Origin: Elstera litoralis | GTDB taxonomy: Bacteria; Pseudomonadota; Alphaproteobacteria; Elsterales; Elsteraceae | Direction of reading: 5' to 3' | Assembly (NCBI RefSeq): GCF_000963705.1 | Contig: NZ_LAJY01000205.1 | Span: forward strand, 1-5,662 | DNA: 5,662 nucleotides | In this document: positions 1 to 4,458 of the stretch, in pieces | How the letters are laid out: every line of letters begins with the position of its first letter | Numbering within the stretch: position 1 is the first letter of the stretch | Translations under genes and position numbers: made by a program | Notes under the pieces: model-generated | The model's database searches: none | The model's input: only the letters and a program-made list of their open reading frames with translations | Told to the model about the DNA's origin: nothing

Positions 1-335
1 GCGACGAAGCTCGCCGCCCCGCAGAGCAGGATGATCTGGACCACCAGCACCGTATCGCTCACTCCGATTGCCCAGGAACCGAGCGGCGTTGCCGCCATGC
101 TGGCGAGCGCAACCCGCTTGGTCTTGCGGTCAATGGCCCCCTGTTCCCGCCAATTCCGGATCGGCGGCCCCAGGCGGGGGTGATGCAGCAGCCAGGCTTC
201 CAGGCGGGGAGAACTGCGCGCAAAGGCGAAAGCGGCGAGCAGCAGAAACGGCGTCGTCGGCAGCAGCGGCAGCAGGATTCCGACAATCGCCAGAACCAGC
301 GCCACCCCGCCACAGGCTGCCCAGATAATCCGCAT
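1..335 (-). CDS. DUF454 / YbaN-family inner-membrane protein (C-terminus off the left edge)
   Basis: The minus strand reads openly from an ATG at 335-333 to the left edge, giving 111 residues without a stop. The family is recognisable from residues 19-45: G-I-L-L-P-L-L-P-T-T-P-F-L-L-L-A-A-F-A-F-A-R-S-S-P-R-L. This is the DUF454/YbaN signature (LP-LPTTPF-LLA--FARSSPR). It is followed by W-L-L-H-H-P-R-L-G-P-P-I-R-N-W (48-62) and G-A-I-D-R-K-T-K (66-73). Hydrophobic segments lie at about 5-25, 28-39 and 87-105. Family members are about 120-130 residues, so only a short C-terminal tail should be missing. A GGAGG sequence (minus strand, 344-340) four bases before the ATG supports this start; an in-frame ATG at 374 would add 13 atypical residues. 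The family's biochemical role is not established and it is assumed to sit in the inner membrane. The gene is transcribed divergently from the helicase gene. Confidence 0.88.
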   Translation of the reverse strand, partial: MRIIWAACGGVALVLAIVGILLPLLPTTPFLLLAAFAFARSSPRLEAWLLHHPRLGPPIRNWREQGAIDRKTKRVALASMAATPLGSWAIGVSDTVLVVQIILLCGAASFV

Positions 336-453
336 CCCCCCTCCGGCCTGCGGGATCGCCCGCCTGTGTAACATTCCGCAAAAAATTCCGCCCTCGGAAC
401 CAAGCTGTCCCAGGGTAGCCTTTCGCGTCAGGCTCCAGTATAGACAACGGATC
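336..453. promoter_or_regulatory. Divergent intergenic region between the YbaN-family gene and uvrD
   Basis: These 118 bases separate two divergent start codons, so they should hold a promoter for each gene. A TATAGA hexamer at 439-444 could be a -10 box for uvrD, but it lies only 9 bases before the ATG and has no good -35 partner. The ribosome binding site for uvrD is weak (CGGA at 448-451). I looked for the alphaproteobacterial LexA pattern (GAAC-N7-GAAC or GTTC-N7-GTTC) and found none, although uvrD is SOS-regulated in enterics. A short direct repeat and a hairpin are listed separately. Confidence 0.4.
380..399 (-). terminator. Small hairpin followed by six T residues on the minus strand
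   Basis: Read on the minus strand, TTCCG (399-395) and CGGAA (390-386) form a five-base-pair stem with loop AGGG. The stem is followed directly by TTTTTT (385-380). This is the geometry of a weak intrinsic terminator or attenuator, 45-65 bases upstream of the YbaN-family start codon. It could stop leftward transcription coming from inside uvrD or attenuate the YbaN-family leader. The stem is short, so this is tentative. Confidence 0.3.
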
Positions 454-2727
454 ATGAACGATAGCTTTACCGATCTGCCCGAACCCGGCACGCCCGACGC
501 GCTTCCCCCCTATCTTATGGGGCTCAACCCGCCGCAGCGCGACGCGGTGGAAGCCACCGAAGGGCCGGTGTTGGTGCTGGCGGGCGCGGGCACGGGGAAA
601 ACCCGCGTGCTTACCTCCCGCCTCGCCCATCTCATTCTAACGCGGCGGGCGCAACCGTGGCAGATTCTGGCCGTCACCTTCACCAACCGGGCCGCACGGG
701 AAATGCGCGACCGCGTCGCGGCGCAAATCGGCCCGATGGCGCAGGATATTTGGCTGGGCACCTTCCACGCCCTCGCCGCCCGGCTGCTGCGGCGGCACGC
801 GGAACTAGTCGGGCTGAAAAGCACCTTCAGCATTCTCGATACCGACGATCAACTGCGCCTGCTGAAGCAAATCTTGCAGGCCAATGCGGTCGATGAAAAG
901 CGCTGGCCCGCCAAACTGCTGCTCGGCACCATCGAACGCTGGAAGGATCGCGGCTTAACCCCCGACAAGCTTTCCATCGATGACGGCGGCGAGACGGCGG
1001 GCGGGCGGCTGGTCGATTTGTATCGGCAGTATCAGGACCGGCTGAAGATTCTCAACGCCTGCGATTTTGGCGATTTGCTGCTGCATATCGTCACCATCTT
1101 CCAGCAGCACCCGGATGTATTGGCCGAATATCACCGCAAGTTCCGCTATATTCTCGTCGATGAGTATCAAGATACCAATGTGGTGCAATATCTCTGGCTG
1201 CGGCTTTTGGCCCAGCAGAGTAAGAATATTTGCTGCGTCGGCGACGACGATCAATCGATCTACGCCTGGCGCGGCGCAGAAATCGACAATATCCTGAAGT
1301 TCGATAAGGATTTCCCCGGCGCAAAGATTGTGCGCCTGGAACAAAACTACCGCTCTACCGCGCCGATCCTCGCGGCGGCCGGGCATCTCATCGCCCATAA
1401 CGAAGGCCGCCTCGGCAAAACCCTCTGGACCGATAAAGACGGCGGCGCGCCGGTCAAAGTGCGCGGCGTTTGGGACGGGTCGGAAGAGGCGCGCGAGATC
1501 GGCGACGAAATCGAAAGCCTCCAGCGCGACGGCCACGGCCTCGGCTCGATGGCGATTCTGGTGCGCGCCGGGTTTCAGACGCGCGAGTTTGAAGAGCGGT
1601 TGCTCACTTTGGGCGTCCCCTACCGCGTGATCGGGGGTTTGCGCTTCTACGAGCGGGCGGAAGTGCGTGACGCCATTGCCTATCTGCGCCTGATCGCCCA
1701 GCCCGACGACGATCTCGCCTTCGAGCGCATCGTCAATGTCCCCCGGCGCGGCATTGGCGACGTGGCCTTGCAGACCCTGCACCGGGCGGCGCGCGGCGCG
1801 GGCCTGTCTTTGAGCCTCGCCGCCTATGAGGTGGTGGCGTCGGACGAGCTAAAACCGGCGGCGCGCAAAGCCGTCTCGGGCTTTCTCACCGCGATCGACC
1901 GCTGGCGGCAATTGGCCCAGGGGCTATCGGTCGCCGAACTGACCGAGCAAATCCTAGACGAATCGGGCTATACCGCGATGTGGCAGGCCGATAAATCGCC
2001 CGAAGCGCCGGGCCGCCTGGAAAATCTGAAGGAACTGGTGCGCGCGGTCGAAGAGTTCGAGAGCCTCCCGGCTTTCCTCGAACACGTCAGCCTCGTCACC
2101 GAGCGCGCCGAAAACAGCCAGGAAGAGCAGATTACCCTGATGACGCTCCACGCCGCCAAGGGGCTGGAGTTCGACACGGTGTTTCTGCCCGGCTGGGAGG
2201 AGGGCGTTTTCCCCAATCAACGCAGCCTGGACGAGACCGGCGCGCGCGGACTGGAGGAGGAACGCCGCCTCGCCTATGTCGGCATTACGCGAGCAAAAGC
2301 GCGCGCGTATATTTTCCACGCCGCCAATCGGCGCATTCATAACCAGTGGCAGTCGCTGCTGCCGTCGCGCTTCCTCAGCGAGCTCCCGCAGGCCGATATC
2401 GACCTCTCCGCCGCCACCGGCCTCGCCGGGGCCTATCGCGCAAGTTCGACCGAAACCTATAGCGGCGCCAGTTACGGCGGCGGCGAGAGCAATGGCGACC
2501 GTTGGGCCGCCCGCCGCGCCGCGCCCAGCCGTGGCCCGGTCATTGAAGGCCGCGCCACCCGGCTTGCAACCGGCCAATCGCCGCGCTTTCAGGTCGGCGA
2601 GCGGGTTTTCCATCAGAAATTCGGCACGGGCACCGTGGAGATTGCCGATGGCGATAAACTGCAAGTCAGCTTCGAAGCGGCGGGCGTGAAGCATGTTATG
2701 GCTGCATTTGTCGAGAAAAGCGCGTAA
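454..2727 (+). CDS. uvrD: UvrD/PcrA-type ATP-dependent DNA helicase (superfamily 1A)
   Basis: This 757-residue protein carries the full SF1A helicase motif set. Q motif: L-N-P-P-Q-R-D-A (24-31). Walker A: G-A-G-T-G-K-T (44-50). Motif Ia: V-T-F-T-N-R-A-A (74-81). Ib: G-T-F-H-A (102-106). Walker B: V-D-E-Y-Q-D-T-N (235-242). III: V-G-D-D-D-Q-S-I-Y-A-W-R-G (262-274). IV: L-E-Q-N-Y-R-S-T (295-302). V: T-L-H-A-A-K-G-L-E-F-D (564-574). VI: Y-V-G-I-T-R-A-K (608-615). A Gly/Ser/Arg-rich linker (about 655-708) leads to a Tudor-like C-terminal domain (about 711-753, G-E-R-V-F-H-Q-K-F-G-T-G-T-V) typical of UvrD/PcrA and absent from Rep. The family unwinds DNA 3'-to-5' using ATP in nucleotide-excision and mismatch repair and removes RecA or RNA polymerase from DNA. 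The cytoplasmic protein looks intact. The first 20 residues are an acidic, proline-rich extension. The ribosome binding site is weak (CGGA); an in-frame Met22 is a possible alternative start. There is no visible LexA box upstream. Confidence 0.96.
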   Translation: MNDSFTDLPEPGTPDALPPYLMGLNPPQRDAVEATEGPVLVLAGAGTGKTRVLTSRLAHLILTRRAQPWQILAVTFTNRAAREMRDRVAAQIGPMAQDIWLGTFHALAARLLRRHAELVGLKSTFSILDTDDQLRLLKQILQANAVDEKRWPAKLLLGTIERWKDRGLTPDKLSIDDGGETAGGRLVDLYRQYQDRLKILNACDFGDLLLHIVTIFQQHPDVLAEYHRKFRYILVDEYQDTNVVQYLWLRLLAQQSKNICCVGDDDQSIYAWRGAEIDNILKFDKDFPGAKIVRLEQNYRSTAPILAAAGHLIAHNEGRLGKTLWTDKDGGAPVKVRGVWDGSEEAREIGDEIESLQRDGHGLGSMAILVRAGFQTREFEERLLTLGVPYRVIGGLRFYERAEVRDAIAYLRLIAQPDDDLAFERIVNVPRRGIGDVALQTLHRAARGAGLSLSLAAYEVVASDELKPAARKAVSGFLTAIDRWRQLAQGLSVAELTEQILDESGYTAMWQADKSPEAPGRLENLKELVRAVEEFESLPAFLEHVSLVTERAENSQEEQITLMTLHAAKGLEFDTVFLPGWEEGVFPNQRSLDETGARGLEEERRLAYVGITRAKARAYIFHAANRRIHNQWQSLLPSRFLSELPQADIDLSAATGLAGAYRASSTETYSGASYGGGESNGDRWAARRAAPSRGPVIEGRATRLATGQSPRFQVGERVFHQKFGTGTVEIADGDKLQVSFEAAGVKHVMAAFVEKSA

Positions 2728-2754
2728 GACTGTGAGGGTTTGCATCATCTTACG
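2723..2754. repeat. Seven-base inverted repeat spanning the uvrD stop codon
   Basis: CGTAAGA (2723-2729, which includes the TAA stop) is the exact reverse complement of TCTTACG (2748-2754), separated by 18 bases. It could fold at the end of the uvrD transcript, but the loop is long and there is no T-tract after the right arm. It is at best a weak terminator or an mRNA-end structure. Confidence 0.3.
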
Positions 2755-2820
2755 GTTCGATTCTCATTCTGTTAAGAAATGGTGAGTCAGAATAATTAGT
2801 CGGTATCGCGGGGGAGAGGG
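2755..2820 (+). promoter_or_regulatory. AT-richer spacer with candidate promoter and strong ribosome binding site for the PilZ-like gene
   Basis: This spacer is noticeably AT-richer than its surroundings. It contains ATTCTG (2766-2771) and its inverse CAGAAT (2788-2793), separated by 16 bases, and the tandem half-repeat ATTCT-C-ATTCT (2760-2770). It also has two GANTC sites (2759-2763 and 2784-2788) and an AATAAT (2791-2796) that could serve as a -10 box. TTAA at 2772-2775 resembles one half of a CtrA box, but the second half is poor (TGAG). No convincing -35 hexamer is visible. GGAGAGG at 2813-2819, four bases before the ATG, is a good ribosome binding site and decides the start of the next gene. 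Confidence 0.4.
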
Positions 2821-2823
2821 CGC

Positions 2824-3453
2824 ATGATCGGTCGACCACAAGCAAAAGCCGGCCCGGCCCGCGCCAAAGTGCGGGACAAGCGGCTGAACATGCCGAACCT
2901 ATTCATCGATCTGCGCGATAAGGTGTACCGCACCAAAACCTGGGCACCGGGCAAGCTGATTCTCTCGGATTATGAGGGCGCGCTTGCAACCGGCGAAGAT
3001 TTCTCCGGCGTGCTCAAAATCGGCGGCAGCCCGAAGGTGTTTCTGTTCGATGGGCACGCGGCGCGCGTCGATTACATCAACAAAAAAATGGCAGCGAGCT
3101 TCGAGCTTCACTCCAGCGAGGGCCAAGAACTGCTGGCCCAATATTACGCCGTCAAAGAAACGAACCCCGCCGCCGACCTGCCACCGCTGCTGTTCAGCCT
3201 CGCCTACCGCACGGTCAATTGGTCGCTCTCGGGGTTCCTCATCGGCAATTATGCTGGCAAACTGAAAATCGGCCAGCAGTTTTCCGGCATGATCCGGCTC
3301 GATAAAACCACGAAAGCTGGGTTCTTTCGCGCCGAAGTAAAACGCCATGTCGGCGCGGTGCGCGGCCTTGGCGCGCAGTTCCTCAGCCTGACGCCGGAAA
3401 CTTTTGAGATGTTTGAAATCGCGATGAAGAAGTCGGAAAGCGCGGGCGGCTAA
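2824..3453 (+). CDS. Tandem PilZ-like domain protein of unknown function
   Basis: This is a 209-residue, probably cytoplasmic protein with no signal peptide or membrane segment. The C-terminal half reads as a PilZ domain. It has the N-x-S-x-x-G motif at N132-W-S134-L-S-G137, then L-K-I-G-Q-Q-F (147-153) and a closing G-L-G-A-Q-F (181-186) before a terminal helix. PilZ domains typically bind cyclic-di-GMP through an N-terminal RxxxR plus D/NxSxxG. Here no RxxxR precedes the second motif; the only one visible is R13-A-K-V-R17, near the N-terminus. Residues 35-104 align without gaps with 128-197 (18 of 70 identical by my count), so the protein looks like a duplicated unit whose first copy has lost the motif (T39-W-A41-P-G-K44). 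The start is chosen from GGAGAGG at 2813-2819; Met23 is an alternative that would drop the RxxxR. The gene lies 96 bases after uvrD and 67 before prmA. Binding of cyclic-di-GMP is uncertain. The PilZ call is based on motif reading only. Confidence 0.72.
   Translation: MIGRPQAKAGPARAKVRDKRLNMPNLFIDLRDKVYRTKTWAPGKLILSDYEGALATGEDFSGVLKIGGSPKVFLFDGHAARVDYINKKMAASFELHSSEGQELLAQYYAVKETNPAADLPPLLFSLAYRTVNWSLSGFLIGNYAGKLKIGQQFSGMIRLDKTTKAGFFRAEVKRHVGAVRGLGAQFLSLTPETFEMFEIAMKKSESAGG
2926..3135 (+). repeat. PilZ-like protein repeat, copy A (degenerate)
   Basis: This encodes residues 35-104 of the PilZ-like protein, beginning Y-R-T-K-T-W and containing Y-E-G-A-L-A-T-G-E-D-F-S-G. It lines up with copy B at a fixed offset of 93 residues. 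In the first 32 positions 11 are identical (Y, R, T, W, Y, G, L, G, F, S, G). The positions of the nucleotide-binding motif are substituted: T39 for N132, A41 for S134 and K44 for G137. The similarity is at protein level; I do not see it as a DNA repeat. Confidence 0.6.
3205..3414 (+). repeat. PilZ-like protein repeat, copy B (motif-bearing)
   Basis: This encodes residues 128-197 of the PilZ-like protein, beginning Y-R-T-V-N-W-S-L-S-G and containing Y-A-G-K-L-K-I-G-Q-Q-F-S-G. It keeps N-x-S-x-x-G and the G-A-Q-F close of a PilZ barrel. Compared with copy A it has about 26 percent identity over 70 ungapped positions (counted by eye), which suggests an old internal duplication. Confidence 0.6.
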
Positions 3454-3486
3454 AGCGCTTTCCCCTAACGGCAAAGCGCTTTAGGG
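3451..3486. repeat. Paired AAAGCGCTTT palindromes forming an inverted repeat between the PilZ-like gene and prmA
   Basis: TAAAGCGCTTT (3451-3461) and AAAGCGCTTTA (3473-3483) are perfect inverse copies around an 11-base loop. Each arm contains the same self-complementary 10-mer AAAGCGCTTT (3452-3461 and 3473-3482), with centres 21 bp apart, about two helical turns. The stop codon TAA of the PilZ-like gene is part of the left arm. A competing pairing exists between CCCTAA (3463-3468) and TTAGGG (3481-3486). The element could be a factor-independent terminator (strong stem, but no T-tract), a paired operator for a dimeric regulator of prmA, or a dispersed intergenic palindrome. The sequence alone cannot separate these. 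Confidence 0.6.
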
Positions 3487-3520
3487 TGCGCACCGCATCA
3501 AAACGCGGGTAGGGCTCATT

Positions 3521-4396
3521 ATGGCGCAAGAATATAAAATCATCCTCGTGGTCAAAGAGACCTCGGTTCAGCCCTTCGCCGATGCGCTGGACGATCTGTC
3601 GGTCGCGATTGCCGCCTTCGAAATCGTCCCCGGCGGCGATTGGCGGTTGGAGGCCTATGCGATTGAGGAACCGGAAAGCGCGACCGTGGCCGAGCGCCTG
3701 ACACTGGCCGCCGTCGCCTACGGGCTGCCGCAGCCGACATTCGAAATTGAAGCGCTGCCGCAAACCGATTGGCTGGCGGAAAACCGCCGCTCCTTCCCCG
3801 CCCAAACCATTGGGCGTTTCTTTATCCACGGCTCCCATTTCGAAGGCCCGCCCCCGTCGGGTGCGATCCCGCTGCTGCTCGATGCCGCCACCGCCTTCGG
3901 CTCCGGCGAGCATGAAACGACGCGCGGCTGCCTGATCGCCATCGACCGTATCGGCAAGCAGCGCCGCCCGAAAAAGCCGCTCGATGTCGGCTGCGGCTCC
4001 GGCATTCTCGCGCTGGCGATGGCCAAACGCTACCGCCGCAAAGTGATCGCCTCCGACCTCGACCGCGAGTCGGTGCGCGTCGCCCGCGAGAATATGCACC
4101 TCAACCGCGAAAAGGCCTGGGTGCGGGTGGAGCATGGCGCGGGCTACCGCCTGCCGATCATCGGGCGCAACAAGCCCTATGATCTCATCGTCGCCAATAT
4201 TCTGGCAAAGCCGCTGTGCCAGCTTGCAAAAGACCTGAAGCGGCACCTGTCGAAAGACGGCACCGTCATTCTCTCCGGCCTGCTGCAAGCCCAGGAAGCC
4301 CTGGTTCTGTCGGCGCACCGGCGGCAAGGGCTGCGTCTGGTCAACCGCCAGCGCCGTAAAGGGTGGAGCACGCTGGTTTTGGCGGCGCGGCGGTAA
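3521..4396 (+). CDS. prmA: Ribosomal protein L11 methyltransferase PrmA
   Basis: This 291-residue protein is close in length to the E. coli enzyme (about 293). PrmA transfers methyl groups from S-adenosylmethionine to ribosomal protein L11 in the cytoplasm. An N-terminal substrate-recognition domain (about 1-100) precedes the family signature A-F-G-S-G-E-H-E-T-T (125-134), where the usual Thr after the first Gly is a conservative Ser. The SAM-binding motif I is L-D-V-G-C-G-S-G (154-161), followed by the acidic loop A-S-D-L-D (177-181). The catalytic-site segment is I-V-A-N-I-L-A-K-P-L (223-232), and the C-terminus ends with G-W-S-T-L-V-L (281-287). The start is supported by GGGTAGGG at 3507-3514, six bases upstream. 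The 67-base gap to the PilZ-like gene contains a strong inverted repeat, so prmA may be transcribed separately or be affected by that element. It looks intact. Confidence 0.95.
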   Translation: MAQEYKIILVVKETSVQPFADALDDLSVAIAAFEIVPGGDWRLEAYAIEEPESATVAERLTLAAVAYGLPQPTFEIEALPQTDWLAENRRSFPAQTIGRFFIHGSHFEGPPPSGAIPLLLDAATAFGSGEHETTRGCLIAIDRIGKQRRPKKPLDVGCGSGILALAMAKRYRRKVIASDLDRESVRVARENMHLNREKAWVRVEHGAGYRLPIIGRNKPYDLIVANILAKPLCQLAKDLKRHLSKDGTVILSGLLQAQEALVLSAHRRQGLRLVNRQRRKGWSTLVLAARR

Positions 4397-4402
4397 GGAA
4401 AT

Positions 4403-4428
4403 GTAACCCTCGACCCGGCGCGTCCGAA
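4403..4428 (+). promoter_or_regulatory. Candidate ECF sigma-factor promoter (GTAACC-N16-CGAA) for msrQ
   Basis: GTAACC (4403-4408) and CGAA (4425-4428) are separated by exactly 16 bases. They lie immediately after the prmA stop and 30 bases before the msrQ start. As I recall, GTAACC-N16-CGAA is the promoter motif described for the Caulobacter ECF factor SigF, a redox/metal-stress regulator in Alphaproteobacteria. A start site around 4433-4437 would give a leader of about 22-26 bases containing the msrQ ribosome binding site. The match is seen directly. The assignment to a sigma factor rests on remembered family knowledge, and no sigma gene is in this window. Confidence 0.6.
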
Positions 4429-4445
4429 GTCAGTCTATGTCCTAT

Positions 4446-4451
4446 AAGGAG
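4446..4451 (+). promoter_or_regulatory. Ribosome binding site that sets the msrQ start
   Basis: AAGGAG is followed by seven bases and then the ATG at 4459. It argues against the upstream in-frame ATG at 4363, which lies inside prmA and would add 32 residues with no membrane-protein similarity. It also argues against the out-of-frame ATG at 4454. Confidence 0.8.
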
Positions 4452-4458
4452 CGATGAC

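Noticed and set aside
396..411. Possible SOS (LexA) or EcfG site before uvrD
   Set aside because: GAAC at 397-400 is not followed by a second GAAC at the required spacing, and GGAAC (396-400) is not followed by CGTT at 16-17 bases.
59..630. Two minus-strand open frames (59-403 and 130-630) in the left region
   Set aside because: The true gene is in the third minus-strand frame (1-335), which shows the DUF454 signature. These frames give Arg/Pro-rich products with no family features.
955..1782. Long open frame (275 codons) on the minus strand opposite uvrD
   Set aside because: It is a shadow of GC-rich codon use in uvrD, whose protein is complete with all helicase motifs. The antisense product matches no family I recognise and has no good ribosome binding site.
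2772..2787. Full CtrA box (TTAA-N7-TTAA) before the PilZ-like gene
   Set aside because: Only the first TTAA is present; the second half reads TGAG, so I do not call it a binding site.
3486..3493. Palindrome GTGCGCAC between the PilZ-like gene and prmA
   Set aside because: An eight-base palindrome of this composition is expected by chance in GC-rich DNA, and nothing else supports a function.
3383..4327. Open frame of 314 codons on the minus strand opposite prmA
   Set aside because: It is an antisense shadow: prmA carries the signature and SAM-binding motifs, and the reverse product has no recognisable domain.
4363..4458. Upstream in-frame ATG as the msrQ start
   Set aside because: It would lie inside prmA and add 32 residues without similarity to MsrQ. 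The ATG at 4459 has a strong ribosome binding site and sits downstream of the candidate promoter.
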